From positions 1-54,697 of the forward strand of contig NZ_JXYS01000081.1 of assembly GCF_000949295.1 (NCBI RefSeq): a DNA stretch of 54,697 nucleotides, written 5' to 3'. The position numbers and the translations under genes were made by a program. Positions within the stretch are counted from its first letter, which is position 1; every line of letters starts with the position of its first letter. Positions 43,289 through 52,223 of this stretch are shown here, piece by piece. The DNA comes from Acidithrix ferrooxidans (GTDB taxonomy: Bacteria > Actinomycetota > Acidimicrobiia > Acidimicrobiales > Acidimicrobiaceae). The notes below the pieces were generated by a model. That model was not told the DNA's origin. It saw only the letters and a program-made list of their open reading frames with translations, and did not search any database.

Positions 43289-44005
43289 ATGCCCCTTTAT
43301 AACGACCAAGCAGTTGTCTTGCGCAATTGGAAACTTGGCGAGGCCGATAAGATCATCTCCTTATACGGTGTGGAGCACGGCAAAATCAGGGCTGTTGCCA
43401 AAGGCGTTAGAAAGACAAAGACCAAGTTTGGCGCTCGACTTGAACCGATCAGCTACCTGAAGATTCAGTGTTGGGAGGGTAGCTCTGAACTGCATATCGT
43501 CAGCCAAGTTGAGTCAATTGAACTCTTTCCTAGGATAAAATCCGACCTCGAGCTTTTGCGTAAAGGGCTTGCAATAGTAGAAGTCATTGAGGAGTTGATC
43601 GGAGATTCAACGGGTGATATTGAGATCTTCAAACTTCTCGTGCGCGCCCTTGATACTCTGGAGCGGCGTGATTCGCCATATTTGCTGAGTGGATTTTTAT
43701 GGCGGCTTCTACAGGTAGAGGGTGTCTCCCCTGAGCTCTCGTGTTGTGTTGAATGCGGAGAGCCAGAAGGGCTCGAATTTTTCTCTAACTCTGGGTCGGG
43801 ACTGGTGTGTTCTAGCCACGGTAGCGCTAAGCGGATTTCAAAGGGTGCCATAGAGGTGATCTCCTATATCAGCCAAGGTGAAGTAGCCCGCGCCCTTGCC
43901 CTTGGTGATTCGCCAGTGCGATTAGAAGTTGAAGAGTTGGCGATTTCCCAAGTGGAGAATTTGATATCGCATAAGGTTAAGGCCCTTCATCTCGGTTCTT
44001 ATTAG
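43289..44005 (+). CDS. recO: DNA repair protein RecO
   Basis: The 238-residue protein has an N-terminal OB-fold (QAVVLRNWKLGEADKIISLY, GKIRAVAKGVRKTKTKFGAR LEP region), a helical middle and a zinc-finger part with CCVECGEPEG and VCSSHG (C153, C156, C174 and probably H177). RecO works with RecR to load RecA on SSB-covered gaps. It directly abuts the small membrane protein gene upstream. glyS follows 38 bp downstream. Confidence 0.93.
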   Translation: MPLYNDQAVVLRNWKLGEADKIISLYGVEHGKIRAVAKGVRKTKTKFGARLEPISYLKIQCWEGSSELHIVSQVESIELFPRIKSDLELLRKGLAIVEVIEELIGDSTGDIEIFKLLVRALDTLERRDSPYLLSGFLWRLLQVEGVSPELSCCVECGEPEGLEFFSNSGSGLVCSSHGSAKRISKGAIEVISYISQGEVARALALGDSPVRLEVEELAISQVENLISHKVKALHLGSY

Positions 44006-44043
44006 AAGAGTTCTATTGTTTTGGCATTAGGATCAATTGGATC

Positions 44044-45357
44044 ATGGCTAATGCTGAATTAATGGAAAAGATTGTAAGCCTCTGCAAGAGACGCGGGTTT
44101 ATATACCCGTCAGCGGAGATATATGGTGGATTTCGTTCCACCTACGACTATGGCCCCCTCGGGGTCGCGATGTTGCGTAATGTCAAGAACCAATGGTGGC
44201 ATGCCATGGTGGAGCGCAGACGAGATGTGGTTGGCCTTGACGCCTCTATCTTGTCCACGCCAAAGATTTGGGAGGCTTCGGGTCACCTTGCGAATTTTAC
44301 CGATCCTTTGGTGGATTGTCGTAAATGTAAGGAGAGATGGCGCGCCGATCATATAGATGGCGTCTGTCCCAACTGTGGATCTAGCGACTTGACCCCATCA
44401 CGCGAATTCAATATGATGTTCAAGACTCATGCGGGTCCGGTCGAGTCAGATGGATCGGTCGCATACCTGCGCCCTGAGACGGCCCAAGGGATGTTCATAA
44501 ACTTTGCGAATGTTCTCACAACCTCTCGAAAGCGGCCTCCTTTTGGTATAGCTCAGGTGGGGAAGAGCTTTCGCAATGAGATAACGCCTGGGAATTTTGT
44601 CTTTCGAACTCGTGAATTTGAACAGATGGAGATGGAGTTTTTCGTTCCGCCTAACGAGGCTCAAACCTGGTTTGAATATTGGTATCAAGAGCGCTTTGCA
44701 TGGTATCAAGAAAATGGCATACCGAGCGAAATGTTACGCCTACGCCATCACGAAAAAGAGGAACTGTCTCACTACAGCGCTGGAACCGTAGATATTGAGT
44801 TTGATTTTCCTTGGGGATGGGGTGAGCTAGAGGGCATCGCCAACCGTACCGACTTTGACCTCAAATCACACCAAAGCGCTTCGGGGGAGAAACTGGAATA
44901 TTTCGACCAGGTAACAAACAGTCGTTATACTCCCTATGTCATCGAACCTGCTGCTGGTGCGACCCGGGCTATGATGGCCTTTTTGATTGCTTCATACCGA
45001 GAAGATGAAGTCGAAGGCGAAGTCCGCGTGGTACTTGGTCTTCACCCTAAAATTGCTCCTATTCAGGTTGCAATCCTGCCGTTGATGAGAAAGGCGCCCT
45101 TGATGGAGAAGGCGGGGTCGATCTTCTCAGCTCTTTCGGATAGATTTCTCTGCGACTATGACGACACTCAATCAATAGGAAAACGATATCGACGCCAGGA
45201 CGAAGTTGGAACACCAGTCTGTCTAACTGTCGATTTTGATTCACTCGAGGATGATACAGTTACATTGAGAGATCGTGATTCGACTAGCCAAATTAGAGCC
45301 AAGGTGTCGGATTTGCCGAGTGAGATCGATAAGTTATTTAGCGCTTTTGAGAGATGA
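44044..45357 (+). CDS. glyS: Glycyl-tRNA synthetase (homodimeric type)
   Basis: The 437-residue class II synthetase has motif 1 region STYDYGPLGVAMLRNVKNQW, a zinc-like insertion DCRKC and CPNC (C92, C95, C108, C111), motif 2 region YLRPETAQGMFINFANV with FRNEITPGNFVFRTREFEQM, motif 3 near IEPAAGATRAMMAFL, and a C-terminal anticodon-binding domain (APIQVAILPLM onward). This is the eukaryote-like alpha2 enzyme used by actinobacteria. The recO-glyS link is common there. A hairpin at 45511 and a terminator at 45683 follow. Confidence 0.97.
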   Translation: MANAELMEKIVSLCKRRGFIYPSAEIYGGFRSTYDYGPLGVAMLRNVKNQWWHAMVERRRDVVGLDASILSTPKIWEASGHLANFTDPLVDCRKCKERWRADHIDGVCPNCGSSDLTPSREFNMMFKTHAGPVESDGSVAYLRPETAQGMFINFANVLTTSRKRPPFGIAQVGKSFRNEITPGNFVFRTREFEQMEMEFFVPPNEAQTWFEYWYQERFAWYQENGIPSEMLRLRHHEKEELSHYSAGTVDIEFDFPWGWGELEGIANRTDFDLKSHQSASGEKLEYFDQVTNSRYTPYVIEPAAGATRAMMAFLIASYREDEVEGEVRVVLGLHPKIAPIQVAILPLMRKAPLMEKAGSIFSALSDRFLCDYDDTQSIGKRYRRQDEVGTPVCLTVDFDSLEDDTVTLRDRDSTSQIRAKVSDLPSEIDKLFSAFER

Positions 45358-45510
45358 TTCTTTGAATGCGTATCGTTTTGGCGTCTTTTATTTTGATGGC
45401 GCTTTAGCTTCGTAATACCTTATTTTGGAGCTTACGAGATGATATTTATAGTTGACCATAAATCGTTGACCACAATGAATCGCACAACTGAAGCTTTATA
45501 TGGATTTTGT

Positions 45511-45541
45511 AATCTCCGGTGATCTTTGATCTCCGGAGATT
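45511..45541. other. 9-bp hairpin between glyS and ppdK
   Basis: AATCTCCGG (45511-45519) and CCGGAGATT (45533-45541) form a perfect stem with a 13-nt loop. No U-run follows. At 45447-45470 there are also two GTTGACCA direct repeats with unknown meaning. Otherwise the 390-bp gap is empty. Confidence 0.5.
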
Positions 45542-45682
45542 CCTCATTAGGGTGGTAAATTGGCTGATTGAAACGCTTTTTATGAAAATCAATTCGCACT
45601 TTCAGCCAAGGTAGAAGTTGTGTCATCGCATATTTTAAAGCAGTATGGATATATATAGTAGTCAAATTGTATACATTGAAAA

Positions 45683-45708
45683 ATCACCCTTATGGGTGAT
45701 GATTTTTT
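45683..45708 (+). terminator. Intrinsic terminator upstream of ppdK
   Basis: ATCACCC (45683-45689), loop TTAT, GGGTGAT (45694-45700), then GATTTTTT. It ends upstream transcription, probably from glyS, 39 bp before the ppdK start. Confidence 0.75.
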
Positions 45709-45746
45709 ACTATCTATTTGACAAAGTTAGTTAGCATAGAGTTGCT

Positions 45747-48380
45747 ATGAATTTTGTTTTTGACTTTGATTTTCACCATGCTAAAGCGCCTAGGGATATG
45801 CGAGATCTTTTGGGTGGCAAGGGCGCCAATCTCGCCGAGATGACTTCGGTACTCAAGCTTCCAGTGCCCCCAGGCTTTACGATATCGACACAGGCTTGTC
45901 GTGAATATATGCACTCTGGATGGATCCCACAATTTGACCTTGAGATAGATGCAGCGCTTGGTCGTCTCGAGGACAAGATGAAAAAGCGAATCGGAGATCC
46001 AACAAATCCACTACTGGTCTCGGTACGTTCTGGAGCAAAGTTTTCAATGCCTGGGATGATGGATACAGTCTTGAACCTAGGGCTTAACGATATAAGTGTC
46101 GGTGGTCTGCACGATCAAACACAAGACGAACGCTTTGCCTACGACTCCTATCGACGGTTTATTCAGATGTATGGTCGAATCGTCTTGGGTGTCAAAGGCG
46201 AGGTCTTTGATGATCTTTTCGATGCGGCAAAGGATTTGGCGAGTGCGCGTTCGGATTCGCAGGTACCAACAGTTTTGTTATCCTACTTGGTGAACTCATA
46301 TAAAGAAATCGTACTTCGATATGTAGGAGCTGCCTTCCCTCAGGATCCCAAAGAGCAATTGCGGGGGGCAATTGAGGCGGTATTTCGTTCATGGAACGGC
46401 GAGCGTGCGATCGCCTATCGACAACGGGAGGGAATTCCCGACGACTTGGGTACTGCGGTGAACGTCCAGACGATGGTATTTGGAAATCGTGACGATAACT
46501 CAGGGACTGGTGTTGGCTTCACGCGTAATCCATCGACCGGTGAGGCCCTCGCGTATGGTGATTTCTTAGTCAATGCACAGGGTGAAGATGTCGTTGCTGG
46601 TGTAAGAAACACGGAGCCTCTTTCGGCCATTGCACAGCGTTTCCCGGTTATAGATAAGGAGCTGCGCGAGATCTTTGGTCGGCTAGAACGTCACTATCGA
46701 GATATGTGTGATACAGAGTTTACGATCGAGCAGGGCAAATTATGGATGCTTCAGACTCGCGTGGGAAAGAGAACTGGCTTAGCCGCCCTGAAGATGGCTG
46801 TCGATATGACCAATGAACCCGATATCGGCCTATCTCGCGAGGAGGCAGTCCTTCGTATTACCTCGGAACATTTAGACCAGGTATTGCATCCGCAATTTAC
46901 GACAACTGAGGTCGAGGTTATCGCCAGAGGGCTAGGGGCATCTCCAGGAGCCGCCGTTGGAAAGGCCTACTTTAGTAGTGAAGATGTTATAGCAGCTACT
47001 CAAAGGGGTGAACGGGCAATTTTGGTCCGCAAGGAGACCTCGCCTGAGGATGTGAGTGGCATGCTGGCCGCAGAGGGTATAGTCACATCTCGGGGAGGAC
47101 TTGTCTCTCACGCTGCCGTAGTGGCTAGAGGGTGGGGCAAGCCAGCCATTGTTGGTGTGGATTCGATTCACATTATCGGTCGCTCCTTCGTAGCAAACGG
47201 CTTTAGTGTGGTTGAAGGTGACGAGATATCACTAAATGGAACGACCGGCGAGGTGATTCTCGGAGCCGTAGAGGTATCAGTCTCTGAGCCTTCTTTTGAA
47301 TTTGAGATGATTCTTGGTTGGGCGGATGATATTCGTAAGGGTAAGGTTGCGGTTAGAACTAATGCCGATACCGCTCAAGATGCCGCTAACGCTCGTAAAT
47401 TTGGAGCTGAAGGTATTGGCCTATGTCGTACTGAGCATATGTTTTTAGCTGAGGATAGGCTTCCGATCGTCCGAAGGATGATTTTGGCCGAGACCGAAGC
47501 GGATGAGGCAGATGCACTCGAGGAGCTTCGGATTGCGCAAAGGATCGATTTTCGGGAGATCCTGCTCGCCATGGATACTTTGCCAGTTACGGTTCGCCTT
47601 CTCGATCCTCCCCTTCATGAGTTTTTGCCTGACACAGAGTTTTTGGCGATCAAAGAGGCTTCGATTGGTCTAACCGAAGAAGAAGGGCGGCTCTACAAGG
47701 CAGCTCGCGCTTGGAGAGAGGTCAATCCAATGCTGGGCACGAGAGGCGTTCGCCTAGGGGTTATGAAGCCGGGACTCTATAGCATGCAGGTTAGAGCTTT
47801 GATTGAGGCGGCTCGAGATTTGGCCGACAATGGATTTCACCCCAATGTCGAGATAATGATCCCTCTGACAGTCGCTAGGGCAGAGCTTGAGCTAGCTCGT
47901 TCGTGGGTTGAAGATGCAATCTCTTCCGAAGGTGACTTTGGAGATGTGGCTATTTCTATTGGGACTATGATTGAGACTCCAAGAGCAGCCATTTGTGCCA
48001 ACGAAATAGCACAGGTCGCTGAGTTTTTCTCTTTTGGTACGAACGACCTAACGCAGATGACTTTTGGCTTTTCTCGTGATGACGTCGAAGGCAAAATGAT
48101 GGCGACTTACATAGATCAGGGCTTGCTTCCGTCCAACCCCTTCAAAAGTCTAGACGGTGATGGAGTTGGGGAATTAGTGAGAATTGGTATCGCCAAAGGA
48201 AGGCAGGGCCGTCCGTCTCTAAAGGTGGGGATATGCGGAGAACACGGTGGTGATCCCGCATCAATCGATATCCTCGTAGATGCTGGCGTGGATTACGTCT
48301 CATGTTCACCATTTAGGGTGCCAATTGCACGTTTGGCAGCCGCACAAGCCGTCCTTCGCCATGGCGTGAGCGATAAATAG
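45747..48380 (+). CDS. ppdK: Pyruvate, phosphate dikinase
   Basis: The 877-residue enzyme has an N-terminal nucleotide-binding domain (LLGGKGANLAEM, VRSGAKFSMPGMMDTVLNLG, VGFTRNPSTGE). The central phospho-His domain contains SRGGLVSHAAVVARGWGKPA (catalytic H455), and the C-terminal PEP/pyruvate barrel contains GIGLCRTEHMFL and KVGICGEHGGDP (C830). It interconverts PEP + AMP + PPi and pyruvate + ATP + Pi, and can serve gluconeogenesis or PPi-linked glycolysis; acetate growth through acs would need such a step. No Shine-Dalgarno is seen. TAGCAT at 45733 lies 8 nt before the ATG, which fits a leaderless transcript. Confidence 0.97.
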   Translation: MNFVFDFDFHHAKAPRDMRDLLGGKGANLAEMTSVLKLPVPPGFTISTQACREYMHSGWIPQFDLEIDAALGRLEDKMKKRIGDPTNPLLVSVRSGAKFSMPGMMDTVLNLGLNDISVGGLHDQTQDERFAYDSYRRFIQMYGRIVLGVKGEVFDDLFDAAKDLASARSDSQVPTVLLSYLVNSYKEIVLRYVGAAFPQDPKEQLRGAIEAVFRSWNGERAIAYRQREGIPDDLGTAVNVQTMVFGNRDDNSGTGVGFTRNPSTGEALAYGDFLVNAQGEDVVAGVRNTEPLSAIAQRFPVIDKELREIFGRLERHYRDMCDTEFTIEQGKLWMLQTRVGKRTGLAALKMAVDMTNEPDIGLSREEAVLRITSEHLDQVLHPQFTTTEVEVIARGLGASPGAAVGKAYFSSEDVIAATQRGERAILVRKETSPEDVSGMLAAEGIVTSRGGLVSHAAVVARGWGKPAIVGVDSIHIIGRSFVANGFSVVEGDEISLNGTTGEVILGAVEVSVSEPSFEFEMILGWADDIRKGKVAVRTNADTAQDAANARKFGAEGIGLCRTEHMFLAEDRLPIVRRMILAETEADEADALEELRIAQRIDFREILLAMDTLPVTVRLLDPPLHEFLPDTEFLAIKEASIGLTEEEGRLYKAARAWREVNPMLGTRGVRLGVMKPGLYSMQVRALIEAARDLADNGFHPNVEIMIPLTVARAELELARSWVEDAISSEGDFGDVAISIGTMIETPRAAICANEIAQVAEFFSFGTNDLTQMTFGFSRDDVEGKMMATYIDQGLLPSNPFKSLDGDGVGELVRIGIAKGRQGRPSLKVGICGEHGGDPASIDILVDAGVDYVSCSPFRVPIARLAAAQAVLRHGVSDK

Positions 48381-48488
48381 TATTATTTTCGCGGAATCGA
48401 TTCAATGATTTGGTGATAGTAATCCCGCTTGAGTGTTTGTGGGATTGACTCTAGAGCATAAAGCCCAAATTAATGTCTTTTATATCAC

Positions 48489-48526
48489 CTCCAAAGATCC
48501 CAAGGCGGGATCTTTGGAGTATTTTT
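48489..48526 (+). terminator. Strong terminator after ppdK
   Basis: CTCCAAAGATCCC (48489-48501), loop AAGGC, GGGATCTTTGGAG (48507-48519), then TATTTTT. The 13-bp stem is perfect. It lies between ppdK and the converging B12-binding regulator gene and could serve both. A weaker dyad AATCCC / GGGATT lies upstream at about 48421-48446. Confidence 0.85.
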
Positions 48527-48671
48527 AGGAGACCTCTCATCTATTCTTAAACGTCATTTCGCGTATATCATGAGATTTGAGGCGTAAATTGGAATCGCTC
48601 GGACATCCTTTTGAGCGTTGAACGAATAGCTATCTTGTAATTTGAGGGTTCAATTTGTGCCAGTGGATCTG

Positions 48672-49478
48672 TTACTGTGCGATGGAGTCAATATCGACTT
48701 CGCCATGTGCGCTTTGAATAGTTTGGATGAGTTCCGATACGCTTGATCCCATCCCTCCTACTATCGTCCGGAAGCCGTTTTCCTCGAGGAGTTCTTTTGT
48801 AATTAGGGCCGATGGTCTTGCTTTTGGATTTGTTACAGACAGTACAACAAAGTCCGGCTTGTCGGTTTTGGCAAAATCGACTAAATCTTGCATTGGTACC
48901 TGTGAACCAAGGTGTTGAACGAGCCAGTGGTGAAAACGGAGAGAGGCGGTCGCCATCATAGAGGGTAATTCATGTTCGTCTCCCACGGGTGTGGTTACTA
49001 CTACTTTACCGTGCGGTCGTCCTCGTCGTTGATATGATGCGGTCTCTAGAATATGGCAGCAAATCCTACTTGCCCTGTGCTCTACGGCGACTGAAAGGCA
49101 GCCCGTAGTCCATTCTTGGCCAATTTCATATAGAGCAGGAGCCATCATCTTTTCGATTGCCTCTACGATATCGAGCCCTCCAACCAACAGTCTCTCAAAC
49201 TGATCTTTGGCATTTGAAGCGCTACCTGTGATCAGGTTGGTGTAGAAGTGTTGAGATAGGACTTCCCAATCTCGAACTTTTGTAACCTCGGGCGGTGGGA
49301 TTGGAGAATATCGAGCGTCTCTGAATGCCGCTAGGTCGCTTTTGTGAACTCGATAGCGAGTCCCTACCTTCTCCGCCTTGAGGACGCCTTCTCGAATCCA
49401 ACGGTAAGCCGTCTGGTAATGCACACCTAATATCTCTGCTGCATCCGCCAATTCAACGTATTGCGTCATCACATTCAA
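48672..49478 (-). CDS. CarH/LitR-like B12-binding regulator with an excisionase-type HTH
   Basis: The 268-residue protein has an HTH_17 domain at about 8-52 (ELADAAEILGVHYQTAYRWI then REGVLKAEK). A four-helix B12-cap domain at about 72-150 contains W123-x9-E133-H134, the W-x9-EH motif that holds the adenosyl group in CarH photoreceptors. A cobalamin-binding Rossmann domain from about 157 carries D167-E-H169-E-L-P, matching DxHxxG with Pro for Gly. H169 would be the lower axial cobalt ligand. CarH-type proteins repress in the dark and release DNA when light breaks the Co-C bond. The typical CarH has a MerR-type HTH; this one is closer to BldC/excisionase domains. Start ATG 49478 or 49469; no strong RBS. 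Confidence 0.88.
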   Translation of the reverse strand: MNVMTQYVELADAAEILGVHYQTAYRWIREGVLKAEKVGTRYRVHKSDLAAFRDARYSPIPPPEVTKVRDWEVLSQHFYTNLITGSASNAKDQFERLLVGGLDIVEAIEKMMAPALYEIGQEWTTGCLSVAVEHRASRICCHILETASYQRRGRPHGKVVVTTPVGDEHELPSMMATASLRFHHWLVQHLGSQVPMQDLVDFAKTDKPDFVVLSVTNPKARPSALITKELLEENGFRTIVGGMGSSVSELIQTIQSAHGEVDIDSIAQ

Positions 49479-50224
49479 TTCTACTTTTCAAATGAGTTTT
49501 CGCCATGACCTCAAAGTTCATTTGCAGCCATACGACTTTTGATCTTCAGGATGAATACATCAAAATAAAGATCCATTTTTTGTACTGGGTCCTCATCAAT
49601 GATCGCCCTTATTGTCCTAGTCGTCGGCAGTAAAGTTCGATCTAGGTAGGTTAACTTTTGCTGCTGTTTCAAACTATGGAGTTAATTTTACAAAATTATA
49701 ACTATAAAAATAGCCAGATTACAGCGTTAGTTGTGACGCAAAGTGAAATTTCTGAATTTTATCTGAATTCGATGGGGTCCGCTTCCAATCTCTTGCTTTG
49801 ATCGGATTTGAACGCTGCGTCGGCTTCGAAGTTGAAGAGGTCTTATTCTTGGTTTTTGGATTTATAAAACAGTTTTATTTCCTTGGCGTAGACCTCCAAT
49901 CGATAGCCGAGTGTTCTTTGTAGTCCAAGTTGCTTGCCTACTATTTTGTGCGGTATCTGGAATTGATAGATGCGACAATGGGGTCGAATGTCACAGCTAT
50001 TTTATGAGTGATGATAACTTCAATGCCTTTCGCATAGACTCATCGGTGTGAGCTAGATTTTGTTTATAAGGTACAAAAGTGTGCCAAGTCACATGGCTTG
50101 TGCTCGTATCGTGTCGTATTCATCTTTGTGTGGACCTTTAAAATAGAGTTGCTCCCCTTGTCTGCGGTAGGTGATTTTCTTTGTGCGACTGGGCGTCAAC
50201 CTGATCTCTTGAAAGCGGTTTTTA
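49479..50224. other. Gap of about 750 bp with no gene recognised
   Basis: It separates the divergent B12-binding regulator and dnaG and should contain their promoters. It is AT-rich in the middle (49680-49800). I see no coding signal or strong dyad. Confidence 0.45.
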
Positions 50225-52168
50225 GTGTCAATTCCATCCTCTGAAGTGACTGCTGTGTTAGAACGCGTCGACCTGATTGGTTTGGTCTCCGAACACGTGC
50301 CTTTGCGTAGAGTCGGGAACCGTTTCGTCGGACTGTGTCCCTTTCACTCTGAGTCCACGCCGTCGTTTTCAGTAAATCCAAAATTAGGCGTTTATTACTG
50401 TTTTGGTTGCCAGGTTTCTGGCGATGCAATCTCGTTCGTGCGCTCGATAGAGAAGCTCGATTTCGCAGACGCAGTGGAATATCTCGCTAATCGTGTTGGT
50501 ATCTCGATAAGTCGTGATTCGGGGGAGGACTCTAAGGCCAAAGGTCGCCTAAAGGTGTTGCGTGAGACGATAAGTAGAGCCAAGGAGTTTTTCGTCGCAA
50601 ATTTGAATGACGGACCTAACTCTAAGATTGCTATTGACTATTTGGAGAGCCGAGGCATCTCTGCCAAGCTCAGAGATAGATTTCAAATCGGATTGTCCCC
50701 AGGTGATTCTCTTGCACTTTCTAGATTCCTAGGAGTCTCTAATGGCCTCTTTAGTGCCAGTGGCTTAGGGTTTGTTGACTCTTATGGCCATCAAAGAGAT
50801 ATGTTTTCGGGAAGGATAGTCTTCCCGATCTTTGATCAATCGAATAATCCTGTGGCCTTTGGAGGAAGGGTTATCCCTGGAGTTGAATACCGTGGAGAAT
50901 CCGAGCCTGCTAAATATAAAAACTCACCTGAAACCGATCACTATGCCAAAAGGCGTACCTTGTATGGCCTGAATCTATCAAAATCTGAGATAGTACATAA
51001 GGATATGGCGATTATATGTGAGGGGTATACAGATGTCGTTGCATTCTTCAAGGTAGGTCTTGAAGTGGCTGTGGCTACGTGTGGTACTGCCTTGACGGAG
51101 GAGCACCTCGATCGCCTTAAGAACTTCTCTAAAAATATTGTTTTAGCCTTTGATGGTGATAAGGCTGGGGCGAGTGCAACCGAGCGGATATACGAATGGG
51201 AACGTAGATTTGGTTTAAATGTAAGGGTGGCTAGCTTTCCCGACGGGGAAGACCCAGCATCACTTTCGCTCTCATCGCCGGATCTCCTGAGAAAGGCGAT
51301 CGAAGAGGCTCAGCCATTTTTATCCTTTAGACTCAGGCGATTCTTTAAAGATAGTGATTTAAAGTCAATCGAGGGGCGGGTGAGTACGAGTAATGGCGCC
51401 ATCAATATTATCTCTGAGCATCCCAATCCTCTTATTCGAGGGCAGTATCTGATGATGATAGCTGACGCTTGTCGGCTAGAGGTTAAAGATTTAGAGCGGC
51501 GACTCGAGAGAACTGTGCGTGCTCGCCGTTCACATAGCGAACCAAGTCAGGAACTTGTCAAAGGTGTAAATCAACCAATGGTTTCCCCAGTTCAGCCTCA
51601 AGACGACGCCAATGTTGATCTGGCCCCTTTGTCTGAGGATGATTTTGATCAACTTTCTTCGACACTGCCGCCGCGTTATTCTTTGAGCGAACTCCTAGAT
51701 GGTGAATTTAGACCATACAATGAAGCGATTAGAGCATTGATCGCAAATCCCACAGATTTGGGCGACTATATGCCTCCATTTTTATTTACCCATCCGATAC
51801 ACCTGGAGTTGCGTGAATATTTGACTACATCGAATGGCCTGGAACTACGCCACCAGAGCGATCTTCCCCTAAGCGAAACCGCACGTAGCCTAATGGCTCG
51901 ACTTTCAGTTGTTCCCTCGGAGATGGATGAGGTCGGTGTGATAGCTCAACTACTCGAACTCCACTGTGATCGCACGGTCGAGGGACTCCTTCGTCGGATC
52001 AGAAGAATGGCTCAATCGGGGAACGAGGATGATTTGGTCCTGTTGGAGATCTCTTCGACTATGGCTTTTATTAGGTCAGAGCGAGCGAAATTGCGGGACT
52101 CGCTCACTCTTGATGAGGCAGTTGGGACTTTACTGCGATATTTTTGGGAGAATGAGGTGCCAGAGTGA
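50225..52168 (+). CDS. dnaG: DNA primase
   Basis: The 647-residue protein has a CHC2 zinc domain (C38-P-F-H41 ... C59-F-G-C62) and the core with GRIVFPIFDQSNNPVAFGGR. TOPRIM motifs are CEGYTDVVAF (E266) and AFDGDKAG (D310, D312), followed by a C-terminal DnaB-interaction region. It makes RNA primers at the replication fork. The GTG at 50225 lies directly before the usual N-terminus (IPSSEVTAVLERVDLIGLVS). sigA follows 55 bp downstream, recalling the macromolecular-synthesis operon, although rpsU is absent here. Confidence 0.97.
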   Translation: MSIPSSEVTAVLERVDLIGLVSEHVPLRRVGNRFVGLCPFHSESTPSFSVNPKLGVYYCFGCQVSGDAISFVRSIEKLDFADAVEYLANRVGISISRDSGEDSKAKGRLKVLRETISRAKEFFVANLNDGPNSKIAIDYLESRGISAKLRDRFQIGLSPGDSLALSRFLGVSNGLFSASGLGFVDSYGHQRDMFSGRIVFPIFDQSNNPVAFGGRVIPGVEYRGESEPAKYKNSPETDHYAKRRTLYGLNLSKSEIVHKDMAIICEGYTDVVAFFKVGLEVAVATCGTALTEEHLDRLKNFSKNIVLAFDGDKAGASATERIYEWERRFGLNVRVASFPDGEDPASLSLSSPDLLRKAIEEAQPFLSFRLRRFFKDSDLKSIEGRVSTSNGAINIISEHPNPLIRGQYLMMIADACRLEVKDLERRLERTVRARRSHSEPSQELVKGVNQPMVSPVQPQDDANVDLAPLSEDDFDQLSSTLPPRYSLSELLDGEFRPYNEAIRALIANPTDLGDYMPPFLFTHPIHLELREYLTTSNGLELRHQSDLPLSETARSLMARLSVVPSEMDEVGVIAQLLELHCDRTVEGLLRRIRRMAQSGNEDDLVLLEISSTMAFIRSERAKLRDSLTLDEAVGTLLRYFWENEVPE

Positions 52169-52223
52169 ACTCCTTGGCAACCAATTGCAACTCAAGCAAT
52201 CTTGGGCGAGTCGGGACTTTCAA

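Noticed and set aside
51966-52223. 86-residue N-terminal extension of SigA
   Set aside because: It overlaps dnaG in another frame and is Trp/Leu/Arg-rich without sigma region 1.1 character.
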